A stretch of DNA of 64,000 nucleotides from Marisediminitalea lipolytica (GTDB taxonomy: Bacteria; Pseudomonadota; Gammaproteobacteria; Enterobacterales; Alteromonadaceae): assembly GCF_001758465.1 (NCBI RefSeq), contig NZ_MJIC01000015.1, positions 806,001 to 870,000 of the forward strand. The letters run 5' to 3'. The translations under genes were made by a program, and so were the position numbers. The notes under the pieces are model-generated. The model made no database searches. It had not been told where the DNA came from and saw only the letters and a list, made by a program, of their open reading frames with translations. This document shows, one piece after another, positions 43,942-53,470 of this stretch (position 1 is the first letter of the stretch; each line of letters starts with the position of its first letter).

Positions 43942-45123
43942 ATGACTAAAGCTTTTCAAGATACTGACGTTGTTATTGTGGATGCCGCCCGTACTGCCAT
44001 GGGCCGTTCTAAAGGGGGCGTGTTTCGCCATGTCCGGGCAGATAGTCTGTCCGCCAGTATGGTAGAGCAGGTATTAGCGCGCAATCCAAAGTTTGATCCT
44101 GCACGGGTTGAAGATTTAATCTGGGGCTGCGTAAACCAGTATTACGAGCAAGGTCTGAATATTGCCAAAGGCGTTGCGATCCTCGCTGGCGTGCCAGAAA
44201 CGGTTGCTGCGCAAACGGTGAACCGCTTGTGTGGTTCATCGATGGCAGCGTTACATACCGCGGCAGCATCAATTAAAGCCGGCATGGGCGACAGTTTTAT
44301 TGTTGGCGGCGTCGAACATATCGGTCATTTGCCAATGACTCAGGGGATGGATATTAACCCGGAGCTGAGCCGACGTATCTCAAGTCATTCGATGAATATG
44401 GGTCTGACCGCAGAAAATCTGGCGGCCCAGTACAAAGTGTCTCGTGAGCAACAGGATGAGTTTGCTCTGAGATCTCATCAGTTAGCTTATGAGGCAACCC
44501 GGAACGGGCGTTTTAGCAAAGAGATCGTTGCCGTTGAAGGGCATGATGAACAAGGCGTATTAACTCAGGTAGCTGTGGATGAAGTGATCCGTAATGACGC
44601 TAGCATTGAGGGGCTGGCCGGGTTACCACCGGTGTTCATTCCACGCAAAGGCAGTGTTACTGCTGGCAATGCGTCGGCGATTGCTGATGGTGCCTCTATG
44701 ATGTTAGTCATGTCCGGTGCGGCTGCCCGGGAGGCTGGCATCTCTCCGATTGCCCGAATTTTGTCCATGGCATCAGCGGGTTGCCCGGCAGCAACGATGG
44801 GGATTGGTCCTGTGCCAGCCACGCAAAAAGCACTGGCCCGGGCAAACCTGAAATTGTCAGATATAGGCGTATTCGAACTTAATGAAGCGTTCGCGGCACA
44901 GGGCATTGCGGTGTTACGCGAGCTGGGTATTGAGTCTGAGATAGACAGCAAGGTTAATCTGTTGGGCGGCGCTATTGCGCTGGGGCATCCATTTGGTTGC
45001 TCTGGCACGCGCATTTCCACGACTTTGCTTAATGCCATGGATCAGCAAGGGGCGAGTATCGGCTTAGCCACAATGTGTATCGGAATGGGGCAGGGTATCT
45101 CTACTGTATTTGAGCGCTTATAA
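43942..45123 (+). CDS. Acetyl-CoA acyltransferase (thiolase, FadA-like)
   Basis: A 393-residue thiolase with all catalytic residues: C97 in VNRLCGSSMAALH, the histidine in GGAIALGHPFGCSGTR and the second cysteine in TMCIGMGQGIS. The N-terminal VVIVDAARTAMGRSKGGVFRHVRADSL is the usual start, and FELNEAFAAQ is intact. It cleaves 3-oxoacyl-CoA to acetyl-CoA and a shortened acyl-CoA. It forms the beta partner of the fused alpha protein just upstream, with 14 bases between them. A strong bidirectional terminator follows. Confidence 0.95.
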   Translation: MTKAFQDTDVVIVDAARTAMGRSKGGVFRHVRADSLSASMVEQVLARNPKFDPARVEDLIWGCVNQYYEQGLNIAKGVAILAGVPETVAAQTVNRLCGSSMAALHTAAASIKAGMGDSFIVGGVEHIGHLPMTQGMDINPELSRRISSHSMNMGLTAENLAAQYKVSREQQDEFALRSHQLAYEATRNGRFSKEIVAVEGHDEQGVLTQVAVDEVIRNDASIEGLAGLPPVFIPRKGSVTAGNASAIADGASMMLVMSGAAAREAGISPIARILSMASAGCPAATMGIGPVPATQKALARANLKLSDIGVFELNEAFAAQGIAVLRELGIESEIDSKVNLLGGAIALGHPFGCSGTRISTTLLNAMDQQGASIGLATMCIGMGQGISTVFERL

Positions 45124-45148
45124 CGCTCAGATACATTCCTAAAGCACT

Positions 45149-45174
45149 AAAAAGCCCGGTTTACCGGGCTTTTT
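45149..45174. terminator. Bidirectional Rho-independent terminator
   Basis: AAAAAGCCCGGT and ACCGGGCTTTTT form a perfect stem with a 2-base loop between the thiolase gene and the convergent hydrolase gene. Confidence 0.9.
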
Positions 45175-45210
45175 GGTTAAAGTATCTGTCTCTGGCTGGT
45201 CTTTTCTGAA

Positions 45211-46164
45211 TTAACTGCTGGCACTTAGCGTTTGTAAAGTAACACGCAGTGCGGCAATTAAGGCCAACGGTTGATCTATCATTATGTGGTGACGGGCCTG
45301 GGGGATCGCCACTGCTACCGGACAGTTTGGCAGCGTTTCTCTGATTGATGCCAGATTGGTGTTGCGGACTAATCCTGATTGCTCGCCGGCAATCAGTGCC
45401 AGTGGGATTTTTGCCTCAGGGACTAAGTCTGCAACGCCGCTAACATCTAAAGACGCGAACATCGACGGATCGAATCGCCAGGTCCAACCCGCAGGATCCT
45501 CGCCATCTTCTTCGACCCAGCGCAATGACTGGCGGGCGATATAGTCAACAATTTCGGGATAGTCAGTGCCCTGTTCCGGCATGAAACGATAGCGCGCCAG
45601 CGCCGCTTCTACCGTGGCGTAACGCTGAAGCTTTTCCCTTTTGGGAGGGGAACCCCCTGCTTTAAATTTAGGAATAAAGCTGTCTACCAGGATCCCGGCG
45701 TGAACTTGTTCGCTGTGATTTGCGCTCAGATAAAACAGCGGTGAGCCACCCAGAGAATGCGCGATAACCATTGGCTTGCCAGCTTTATCGAGGCCAGCGA
45801 CTTCAATGGCTTTTAACGCCTCTTTGCCCCAGTTATCGATAGTGTATCGCGGTCGCCAGTCTGAGCGCCCCATACCTGACCAACTGATAGCCGCCACCCG
45901 GTATTCTTTTGCGAATGCAGGCGCAATAACATTCCACCAGTCGGCTTGTGCCCCCGCGCCGTGTAAAAACAGTAAACCAGGCTTGCCTTCATCGCCCCAG
46001 ATCAACAGCTCAATGGATAAACCGTCAATCTCAAAAGAAGTACGCACCGGGTTATCGTCAAGTGCGTCCTGAACCCACTGTTCGGTAGGTGGGTGCTTAC
46101 CTTCATAGGGTGCCAGGATAAACTGCCCTGGTTGCCACTGTGGCTTGATTGTTGGTGAGGTCAT
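45211..46164 (-). CDS. Alpha/beta hydrolase
   Basis: A 317-residue cytoplasmic hydrolase. The oxyanion region is FLHGAGAQADWW, the nucleophile S137 in VIAHSLGGSPLFY, an acid near the LALIAGEQSGLVR segment and the catalytic histidine in QARHHIMIDQP. The fold order fits the alpha/beta-hydrolase_1 family (C-C-bond hydrolases, esterases and carbon-ring hydrolases). It is the second gene of a two-gene minus operon with the acyl-CoA dehydrogenase, 38 bases apart. It may hydrolyse a ring-fission product or thioester in the pathway; substrate unknown. Confidence 0.9.
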   Translation of the reverse strand: MTSPTIKPQWQPGQFILAPYEGKHPPTEQWVQDALDDNPVRTSFEIDGLSIELLIWGDEGKPGLLFLHGAGAQADWWNVIAPAFAKEYRVAAISWSGMGRSDWRPRYTIDNWGKEALKAIEVAGLDKAGKPMVIAHSLGGSPLFYLSANHSEQVHAGILVDSFIPKFKAGGSPPKREKLQRYATVEAALARYRFMPEQGTDYPEIVDYIARQSLRWVEEDGEDPAGWTWRFDPSMFASLDVSGVADLVPEAKIPLALIAGEQSGLVRNTNLASIRETLPNCPVAVAIPQARHHIMIDQPLALIAALRVTLQTLSASS

Positions 46165-46201
46165 AGTCGTCTCTCTGTGAAGCGGTTAAAACTTAACGGC
46201 A

Positions 46202-48223
46202 TTACTGCTCATCCCATTGATGGGCAAAAGGCTCCGGGATCAGTTGATCCAGTAAGCTAACTTCATCCTTCTGCAGCGCTCGTGCGACCTCTTCGATAGC
46301 CTTTCGCTGTTTTTGCGTTTGTGAGCCGCACACGCCATCAAGGTTCATCACCATTTCTGCACAGCGATAAACCGCCAGCGCCTGGGTTACTTTGTCCTGT
46401 TTACTGGCATGACTGGCCAGAATCAGGATACACATAAGCGTTTCGATGCGTTTGCCAAGCTGCAACATGGGCACCTGCGCCCTGGTTAACTCTAACTGGT
46501 ACTTCAGGTTGAGGCCTATGTAATGCCAGCGACAGTGACGCAATCCGCGCTCAGCATATTTTACATAGTGTTGCAGAGACTTAGGCAAGTGGCCGTAACG
46601 TGAGGAAAATGAAGCCGGCACCAGTCCTTTTACTAATTCGCCTGTATCGCTGGCCGCACTGCGAACTAAGCTGCCAACAAGATGATAGAACTTTTCGTTA
46701 CTCACCAGCGAATAACAGGCTTTCATCGAGCGAACCGGCATATGAAGAAAAGTGTTCAGGTTTAATTTATCGATGCGTTTATCGGCAGCGACAGGTTTGC
46801 CATCGGCATCGGTATTAGCCTGTTGTAAAACGGCCAGTAAGCCAGCCAGACGTTCGTTGGTAAAATTGGTGGTGACGTCTTTAACCATGCCCAGACGAAT
46901 CAGGTCATTCTCGCCTTCAACAATACCAAAGGCATGACATATCGGCCGCAGCTGGGTAAGCCGGGCATCTAAATCGAGGGTTCGCCCGCCCATCACTTTT
47001 TCGGCAGCATAAAGCGACTCCTGCAGCATTTCGGAACTCGCTGATTTGGTTAAATCACGCAGACCGGCGAGGTTTACGCCGGTACTGTCCTGTGCCAGTG
47101 ATAAGTGCGACAACGCGCGAGACATTAATGCCCCGGACAATATTTTACAGATATTACTTAACGGCAATTCATGCTTAATGACCTTGCCGCCCACGCCTTC
47201 CCGTTGACGCGCATAATTAATCACATCAACCGCCATAGAGCGTTGAATACCGGCACATTGAGCAGCCAGAATGCAGCGGCCAAGCCGCAAGCAGTAAAAC
47301 AGGACTTCTACGCCGTTACCTTTGATTTCATTTTCAAAAGGCACCGGGAAATGGCTGAAACTGACCCGCGAGTTGATATTTTGCGAGAAGGCCGACACGT
47401 TTGAGGGCTTGCAACTAAACTGGTAATCACCTTCGCTAACGTCCTGGTCGGGGAGTCTGACAATAAACAGTCCGATTTCTTTACTTGTTTTACCTTTACG
47501 CGCCACAATCGCAGCAAGTGCGCCATGCGCTGCGTTGGTTATATACAGTTTATTGCGAGCGCCCTCGGCATGCAGCCGCCAGCAATTGTTCTCTTTATCT
47601 TCTTCCACATAAGTCTGAACCCGTTTGGCATTAACGCCTACACCCACTTCGGTCAGGGCAAATGCAATTAAATCGCCACTGGCGATCAGGGGTAAAAAGG
47701 TCTGGCGCTGTTGCTCAGTACCATAACCTAATAAGGCACTGGCACCAATGGTCAGCTGGCCGCTAATTTCGATCGAAACGCTGCTAAGACCATTGGCCGA
47801 AAATTGCTCTGACATATAGGCCAGCTGATTATAACTGTAGGCCAGGCCGCCATATTCTTTTGGCAGGGTTAATCCATAGCCGCCATAACTGGCAATCTTG
47901 GCGCGCAGTTCATCAGACAGTTTGTTGTCGGCGGTAAAAGCATTACCAGCAAACATTTCATCACGCGATGCATACACCATTTCATCAATTTTTGCTTTGC
48001 CGATACTGGCATAATAGTCAGCACCGCTGCTTAGTTCATCCAGCGAGGGGGGCGGACCAAAAATAAGGCGCTCGGTAAGACTGGCTTTGTTGCTTTTGAG
48101 TTTTGCATCCGAACCCGATTGGGCTGCTTCCAGATCGGCAACATCCTCGGCTTGCGCTACGTCTCCTGCAGCCTTGAGTGCCTCCACGGCACTGGAAGAA
48201 AGAGTTTGCTTTGTTTCGCTCAC
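46202..48223 (-). CDS. Acyl-CoA dehydrogenase family protein, long form
   Basis: A 673-residue protein. After ~90 residues with an acidic, low-complexity lead, the acyl-CoA dehydrogenase fold appears: GLTLPKEYGGLAYSYNQLAYMSEQF, FALTEVGVGVNAKRVQTY (the flavin/substrate segment, usually ALTEPGAGSD), FSHFPVPFENEIKGNG and the helical C-terminal domain YAAEKVMGGRTLD. An extra ~150-residue helical extension follows. The length is between ordinary ACADs (~380) and FadE (~815). It introduces the alpha-beta double bond using FAD. It is first in an operon with the hydrolase at 45211. The substitution GVGVN for GAGSD may reflect an unusual substrate. Confidence 0.87.
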   Translation of the reverse strand: MSETKQTLSSSAVEALKAAGDVAQAEDVADLEAAQSGSDAKLKSNKASLTERLIFGPPPSLDELSSGADYYASIGKAKIDEMVYASRDEMFAGNAFTADNKLSDELRAKIASYGGYGLTLPKEYGGLAYSYNQLAYMSEQFSANGLSSVSIEISGQLTIGASALLGYGTEQQRQTFLPLIASGDLIAFALTEVGVGVNAKRVQTYVEEDKENNCWRLHAEGARNKLYITNAAHGALAAIVARKGKTSKEIGLFIVRLPDQDVSEGDYQFSCKPSNVSAFSQNINSRVSFSHFPVPFENEIKGNGVEVLFYCLRLGRCILAAQCAGIQRSMAVDVINYARQREGVGGKVIKHELPLSNICKILSGALMSRALSHLSLAQDSTGVNLAGLRDLTKSASSEMLQESLYAAEKVMGGRTLDLDARLTQLRPICHAFGIVEGENDLIRLGMVKDVTTNFTNERLAGLLAVLQQANTDADGKPVAADKRIDKLNLNTFLHMPVRSMKACYSLVSNEKFYHLVGSLVRSAASDTGELVKGLVPASFSSRYGHLPKSLQHYVKYAERGLRHCRWHYIGLNLKYQLELTRAQVPMLQLGKRIETLMCILILASHASKQDKVTQALAVYRCAEMVMNLDGVCGSQTQKQRKAIEEVARALQKDEVSLLDQLIPEPFAHQWDEQ

Positions 48224-48617
48224 TTTTTATCCTCTTCTTGTTTTACTATGGGTACTATTCACTGGTTGTCTGTTCAGTTGGGTATTTCGCTTCGGGTTGT
48301 GTCAACGCCGTTTGGTATGATTTGCCATTGCAAGTTTGCCAAAGGCAGTGGCAGCTTACTCATCCCCGGTAGGGGAGTTGTGAGTGGCGAATGACAAAAG
48401 GAAAACGTTGTGCTGAAACTCTCCAGGCTAACAACCATACGTATAAATGTGAAAGTTATTAACAAATGGTAGGGTAATTATTAACCTTGGACGATTGCAT
48501 AAAAAGTCAAAAAAATTGACAAATATGGCAAGGTGTAGAATTGATGCAAATTACTTTGTGGCAGGGGATGGTGCGGGCGTTTAGTTTGCTTATATGGGCG
48601 TTAGGTTTTTAAGCTGG
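48224..48617. other. Intergenic region at the right border of the island
   Basis: About 390 bases with no supported gene, between the acyl-CoA dehydrogenase start and the stop of the AraC gene. It holds the acyl-CoA dehydrogenase promoter. A TTGACA word at 48517 has no plus-strand gene to serve. It marks the change from catabolic to general genes. Confidence 0.5.
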
Positions 48618-49649
48618 TTAAGTGGCAGAGCGATGTTTATCCCGATAGCGCTTAGGCGGTTCACCGGTCCATTTCTTGAAGGCCCTGGAGAATACGGCGG
48701 TGTCAGAATACCCCACTTGCTCGGCAATGTCATAAACCGACAGATCGCTTCGCAGCAGTAAATGCACCGCTTTATCTCGTCTGACGATATCCTTGAGTTG
48801 CTGGAATGAAGTGCCTTCTTCCTTGAGTCTGCGCATCAGCGTTTTAGTGGTTAAATGAACCTGTCTGGCACAGTCTGTAATGGTAAATCCGTCATCGAAG
48901 GTATAGGCCTCTAACAATTGTTTGACTTCAGAGGAGGTGCTGAAGTCAGTGATATACCGGTGAAACAGCACTAAAGGACAGCGATTCATAAAGGAAACCA
49001 GGGTCGCATCATTCTGGCGGACTGGCCTGCTTAGGTAAGATGAGGGGAAAACAATGGCGAGTTGTCGGTGATTAAAACGGTGTTTGCCCGGATACAAATA
49101 CGCATATTCCGCAACGTGGGCAGGCTCGGAGTAATCAAAACGGCTTTCGCACAATGGCAGGGTGTCGGCAATGAGCCAGGAAGCCAGGCGGTGCCATGCT
49201 AACAGGGAAATTTCGCCAAACAGATGCTGATAATCCCGCTCAGGTTGCGGCAGGTTAATAACCAGCACACTATTTTGTTCTTCTCGCTCTAAGCGGACAA
49301 ACTCAAAGCGGGTAACAATGTTGTAAAACCGGATACCCCATAACAGGGCCTCGTGCAGTGTTGGCTGGGCAACGGCTAAACGAGCCATAAGGTAATAGGT
49401 ACCCGCTGGCAGGGTGACGTGCAAGTGCCCCATGGATTCATCGGATAAAGCTGCCCAAACCGAGCGTTGAAAGGCGGCCAGGTTTTCGATGTCCAGTCTG
49501 AGATCGGGCTGGTTGATATCGGTTAAAGAAAAACCATTGTCGATAAGCAACTTTTCAGCATTCAGTCCTTGCCGTTGCGCAGTGTTATAAATAGCGGTGA
49601 CGTAATGGTTGGCAACTGTACCTCTTTTGGGTTTAGGAATGTCAGTCAC
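48618..49649 (-). CDS. AraC-family transcriptional regulator (OruR-like)
   Basis: A 343-residue protein. An N-terminal effector domain (residues ~20-210) of the arabinose-binding-like type common to OruR/ArgR regulators precedes the AraC DNA-binding domain. The last is marked by FDDGFTITDCARQVHLTTKTLMRRLKEEG and SVYDIAEQVGYSDTAVFSRAFKKWTGEPPKRYR. It follows fldB by 32 bases on the same strand. Its targets are not evident; it may control the neighbouring genes or the acyl-CoA dehydrogenase operon on its left. Confidence 0.9.
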   Translation of the reverse strand: MTDIPKPKRGTVANHYVTAIYNTAQRQGLNAEKLLIDNGFSLTDINQPDLRLDIENLAAFQRSVWAALSDESMGHLHVTLPAGTYYLMARLAVAQPTLHEALLWGIRFYNIVTRFEFVRLEREEQNSVLVINLPQPERDYQHLFGEISLLAWHRLASWLIADTLPLCESRFDYSEPAHVAEYAYLYPGKHRFNHRQLAIVFPSSYLSRPVRQNDATLVSFMNRCPLVLFHRYITDFSTSSEVKQLLEAYTFDDGFTITDCARQVHLTTKTLMRRLKEEGTSFQQLKDIVRRDKAVHLLLRSDLSVYDIAEQVGYSDTAVFSRAFKKWTGEPPKRYRDKHRSAT

Positions 49650-49681
49650 CTGCGCCTCCGGCTAGTTTAATAATGCAGCTG

Positions 49682-50224
49682 TTACAGCTCGCTGAGTTCG
49701 GTGACTAACTGCGTACACCAGTTAAGCACACGTTCATCGGTTTTATCGTACTGGTTTTCATCATCCAGCGACAAGCCAACAAAATGTGAACCATCCTCAG
49801 TGAGGGCTTTTGACTGTGCAAACTCATACCCTGTGTTTGGCCAGTAGCCGATAAACTGACAACCGCTGGGTAACAATGCGTCGTGCAGCATACCAAGCGC
49901 ATCCTGAAACCAGTCCGTATAGCCGAGCTGATCACCTAAACCGTACAGGGCAACAATTTTGCCGCTCAGGTTGAGCTGATGAACGTCCTCCCAGCTTGAT
50001 TCCCAGTCTTCCTGTAATTCGCCAAAGTCCCAGGTGGAAATGCCGAAGATTAAAATGTCGTACCCGGCGGTCTGACTTAACGAAACGTCCTGAATATTAT
50101 GCAGTTCTACCACGGCTTCCCCGAACAGCGCATTGAGCTGATCCTGGATTTTTTCTGCGGCCATTTCGGTATAACAGGTGGTTGAACCATAAAACAGGCC
50201 GATTTTTAATGCGGTATCACTCAT
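49682..50224 (-). CDS. fldB: Flavodoxin FldB
   Basis: A 180-residue long-chain flavodoxin. The FMN phosphate loop is GLFYGSTTCYTEMAAEKI near the start. The long-chain loop and isoalloxazine-binding region read IFGISTWDFGELQEDWE, and ALYGLGDQLGYTDWFQDALGMLHD, GCQFIGYWPNTGYEF and LDDENQYDKTDERVLNW follow. All align with the E. coli FldB pattern. It carries one or two electrons at low potential and substitutes for ferredoxin. It follows the PhoD-like gene by 3 bases. It is probably a housekeeping or stress-related protein rather than part of the island. Confidence 0.93.
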   Translation of the reverse strand: MSDTALKIGLFYGSTTCYTEMAAEKIQDQLNALFGEAVVELHNIQDVSLSQTAGYDILIFGISTWDFGELQEDWESSWEDVHQLNLSGKIVALYGLGDQLGYTDWFQDALGMLHDALLPSGCQFIGYWPNTGYEFAQSKALTEDGSHFVGLSLDDENQYDKTDERVLNWCTQLVTELSEL

Positions 50225-50227
50225 TTA

Positions 50228-52132
50228 CTACTCTCTTGCCGGGGTATCGTCAGGTGTAAGTTCTGGCGGGAATTCTACCGTGTCACCGTTACTACACAAA
50301 GCAATACAACGAACATTTTCAATGTCCGGATCAATCAGCATCTGGCCAATAGCCGCCTGATTTAACAACGCGATGTCATCGTTACTGTCCGGATGACGGT
50401 CATGTACCGACATGTCCCGGCGGCGGGTGAAAACATTGAGCGGTGACCGGGCACTGTAAAACCACTGATTCAGCCTGTCGAGCCAGCGGATGAGTGTATC
50501 CGGAAAGGTGTTTTTAATTCCGCTGCAGGTAAACTGCGTTATCTTAGGGCTGTTACGGGTAAACCGCAGGCGAACGTCATACACAAACGAGTAGTGCACA
50601 TCGCCCGACAGGATAATAAAGTGCGGTGGCGTTTTGTAATGGCGGAATATGTTCAGCATGACGCTGGCTGTACCTTTATGGGCCATCCAGTTTTCGGCAT
50701 CTACGGTGAGCGCCTTACCTGCCATGGTAAACAGTTTTTGAATCACTTCGATAAACTTAACGCCATATATGGGGGCCGCGGAGACCACGATAACCGCATC
50801 CTTGCCAATAAGCCGATGCTGAAATTCACACAGTGCCTCCCAGTCCATTAATCCGGAGGGCTTATTCAGACTCGATTCACTACGCCATCTCTGGGTTCGG
50901 GTGTCGAGTACGTGTACGGGTGGTTGTGTATCCAGCTGATAGTGCCATTGCTGCCAGGCAAACAAGGCGTCAATAAATGCCGGATGATTGGTAAGTCCCT
51001 GTGCGGTGAAATTTTGCTGTGCCTGCTGCTCAATGTCAGCGAAAGCCTCTGGCTGATTTGCCCAGCCCTGGCACAACCAGTAGCCGGCCAGCGCATTGCC
51101 CACCATGCGGCGGGACAGCGGATGACCATAAACTTCTTGTTCCCAGCCGCGGGTCAGATTCCAGTCATCAGTCACATCGTGGTCGTCAAATATCATATAG
51201 CTTGGCACATGGGCAAGTGCTCGTCTGACTTCGGGTAAGGTCTGGCTGAAATCCCGGATAATGATGGCTTCGCGATTAAACTGTGCCTGATGAGCAGGAT
51301 CGGCTACCCCGGCATCAAATTCAATGTCGTTCCACAGCGAGTCAGACCAAACCAGCAGGTACATAGCGATTACCTCAGCCATGCCAATCAGGTGGTTTTG
51401 CGCGTTTACCGAAGTAAACACCGGCTTTTTCTTTGCCGCAAAAAACAGTTTGGATAAGGCGGTGTTAGTCGCTACCTGAGGTAACAGTTGCTGACGATGA
51501 TAGTAACAGTAGGGGTGACCATCGAGTTGCGCTGTGGAACTGACTATAGCCTGTTCCAGCTCCTCGTGGAAAAGCCCGAGGCGACTGATAACCTGTAGAA
51601 TAGCCTGCAACATCGGGCCTGCCACATCATCGGCGTATATTTGATCGCCGGTCATCAGCAACAGGTCTGGCCGCTTTTGGCCGCCTTTTATTTCGTTGTC
51701 GATAAGTTCGTCCACCCGAATCAGGCTGTCTTTGGCCGGGTGATGGGGCTTGCGGCAGCTGCCATGCAGCACATTGGACAAGGTGCCCGGTACGCGAAAA
51801 TTGAAATCTGACTGGCCGCTATAAACCAGCGGCTCAGCTTCAGCGAGCCAGCGTGTTTGCTGCGCCTGATCACCAAAATCAAGCTGATACTGGTAAAGTT
51901 GTTCCGGTTCCAGTGACTGCTGTAGCGTGCTGGTGACAACATGGATAAACGCCCGTTGGCCAACCTGAACCATCCTGTCGGTCACCGTAGCGGCCAGAGC
52001 TGACTTTTGCTGATGCAAAGATACCGAAATATCCGCCGCCTCAGATGTCACAACCCACAGGGTGACACTGTCCCTGGTAGTATGGCGTAAAATAGGTCCT
52101 GCGATGACAAGAGGAAGGGGAACTGAACTCAA
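50228..52132 (-). CDS. PhoD-like phosphatase / phosphodiesterase
   Basis: A 634-residue protein. After an N-terminal beta-sandwich (~1-110) comes the metallophosphatase core: LLMTGDQIYADDVAGPM (metal ligands D and Y), YMIFDDHDVTDDWNLTRGW (DDHD metal motif) and FIILSGDVHYSFVYDVRL. These motifs match the alkaline phosphatase D family. There is no obvious signal peptide, so it may be cytoplasmic, unlike classical PhoD. Substrate unknown. It is the first gene in the series PhoD-like, fldB, AraC with 3- and 32-base gaps. Confidence 0.88.
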   Translation of the reverse strand: MSSVPLPLVIAGPILRHTTRDSVTLWVVTSEAADISVSLHQQKSALAATVTDRMVQVGQRAFIHVVTSTLQQSLEPEQLYQYQLDFGDQAQQTRWLAEAEPLVYSGQSDFNFRVPGTLSNVLHGSCRKPHHPAKDSLIRVDELIDNEIKGGQKRPDLLLMTGDQIYADDVAGPMLQAILQVISRLGLFHEELEQAIVSSTAQLDGHPYCYYHRQQLLPQVATNTALSKLFFAAKKKPVFTSVNAQNHLIGMAEVIAMYLLVWSDSLWNDIEFDAGVADPAHQAQFNREAIIIRDFSQTLPEVRRALAHVPSYMIFDDHDVTDDWNLTRGWEQEVYGHPLSRRMVGNALAGYWLCQGWANQPEAFADIEQQAQQNFTAQGLTNHPAFIDALFAWQQWHYQLDTQPPVHVLDTRTQRWRSESSLNKPSGLMDWEALCEFQHRLIGKDAVIVVSAAPIYGVKFIEVIQKLFTMAGKALTVDAENWMAHKGTASVMLNIFRHYKTPPHFIILSGDVHYSFVYDVRLRFTRNSPKITQFTCSGIKNTFPDTLIRWLDRLNQWFYSARSPLNVFTRRRDMSVHDRHPDSNDDIALLNQAAIGQMLIDPDIENVRCIALCSNGDTVEFPPELTPDDTPARE

Positions 52133-52283
52133 AATGACTCCTGTATTGGTTACTGAACGACTATACGGTGCTGCAAGGGTTCAGGCAAGTGCGCTCAACC
52201 GCGTGCACCGTTAGCTCAACGGGCTTGACCCGTTTGCAGGGGTAAGCGACGATAAGCAAAAATTACTAAGGATTGGAACTGTG

Positions 52284-53423
52284 ATGAAATCAGCCTGGCT
52301 GTTAAGTGTGGTTACGCTTGGCTTACTAAGCGCCTGTGGAGATAACCCACAACCCTCTGCCGAACAGAAAAATGCCGTGGCCCCTGAAGAACTGGTGGTT
52401 GCGGGAACTTGGATTTCCGAAGCTGCTGGCGGCGTAATGGTTGACCCGCAAACTTCCGGCCTGACCCAGGTTAACGGTAAGCTTTATACCATTTCCGACG
52501 GCAGCGCGAAGGACTTTCAGCGTCGTCGCTTACATCAAATTGACCCGGCTTCTGCTACGCTTGCGCCGCGCCCGGATGCCATGAACATGGCGAGTCGGGT
52601 TCGCCGCAGCTGCTTTTCCCAGTATCTGGCTGACGAGCCGGATTTAGAAGCGCTGGTGGCTGATCCCGATGAGCCGGGTGTTTTTTATACGGTGACCGAA
52701 GATGCCACCAGAACCGGCGCGTTGTCCGATCGCTGTCAGCAGCGTTATGAAGCAACCGGTTCTACCGATTACCCCACATTACTGGTGCGGATTCAGCAAC
52801 ATACTGATGGCAGCGCGACCATGACCCATGTCCGCCCTTTGCAGTTTCCGCTGGAATACGCCGTCGGCGATTTTCCTAATGATGGAATAGAAGGGATGGC
52901 ACTGGGCCAGAATCGCACCCTGTATATTGCCCTGGAGCGGGATAATATTGGTAATCCGCGGATATTTTCGGTCAACCTCGATGCTACCTTCTGGGACAGC
53001 AGTGAGTTTGCCGTGGTAACTGAGCCAGAGTTAGCGGTGCCGTCTTTCGAAGGTGGCCGTCATCCTATTAACGGATTGGAGTACTATCAGCCCGCAGGAG
53101 CAACGTCGGGCTTTTTACTGGCTGCCGCGCGTAACGATAACGAATTATGGATTATTGATGCAGCCGGGCAACGGCCCACTCAAAAAATTGCCATGCAATT
53201 TACTGCACCGGGTGGCGACAGCGAAAACTGTGCGGCGCAGGAGATAATGGATAACGCCTCTATTGAGGGACTGGCCGTCATCGACAGTACGCTATGGATG
53301 ATTAACGATCCATGGAAAGTGAACTACATGAAAAATCTGCAGTGTGAGGCCAGCAAAGCACGCTATGAAGCTATGGCGCCGCTGCTGTTCAGTACGCCGT
53401 TGCAAGCTGATTGGTTTAAGTGA
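52284..53423 (+). CDS. Lipoprotein with esterase-like/beta-propeller domain
   Basis: The ATG at 52284 directly follows a GTG at 52281; with AAGGATTGG upstream the ATG is preferred, giving 379 residues. It starts with a lipoprotein signal (MKSAWLLSVVTLGLLSACGD, lipobox LSAC with Cys at residue 18). The mature part (TWISEAAGGVMVDPQTSGL, LYTISDGSA, GIEGMALGQNRTLYIALERDN, NGLEYYQPAG, IEGLAVIDSTLWMIND) resembles the esterase-like-activity-of-phytase family of beta-propeller proteins. It is probably anchored to a membrane facing the periplasm. Substrate unknown. A terminator follows. Confidence 0.87.
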   Translation: MKSAWLLSVVTLGLLSACGDNPQPSAEQKNAVAPEELVVAGTWISEAAGGVMVDPQTSGLTQVNGKLYTISDGSAKDFQRRRLHQIDPASATLAPRPDAMNMASRVRRSCFSQYLADEPDLEALVADPDEPGVFYTVTEDATRTGALSDRCQQRYEATGSTDYPTLLVRIQQHTDGSATMTHVRPLQFPLEYAVGDFPNDGIEGMALGQNRTLYIALERDNIGNPRIFSVNLDATFWDSSEFAVVTEPELAVPSFEGGRHPINGLEYYQPAGATSGFLLAAARNDNELWIIDAAGQRPTQKIAMQFTAPGGDSENCAAQEIMDNASIEGLAVIDSTLWMINDPWKVNYMKNLQCEASKARYEAMAPLLFSTPLQADWFK

Positions 53424-53430
53424 TATAGGC

Positions 53431-53457
53431 GGGCTGGCAACGACCAGCCCGTTTTTA
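53431..53457 (+). terminator. Rho-independent terminator after lipoprotein gene
   Basis: CGGGCTGG (53431-53438) pairs with CCAGCCCG (53445-53452) and is followed by TTTTT. Confidence 0.88.
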
Positions 53458-53470
53458 TCCGCCGGCCTGA

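Noticed and set aside
44565..45038. 157-codon minus-strand frame, and similar long antisense frames at 25878-26372, 26993-27475 and 39122-39595
   Set aside because: They mirror well-supported genes (thiolase, CoA-transferases, CoA ligase, serine hydrolase) and show no family pattern; codon bias alone explains their length.
49682..50224. FldB as the electron donor of the D1-D4 proteins
   Set aside because: The gene is beyond the border of the island, in a series with PhoD-like and AraC genes, and is a common housekeeping gene; linkage is not evidence of partnership.
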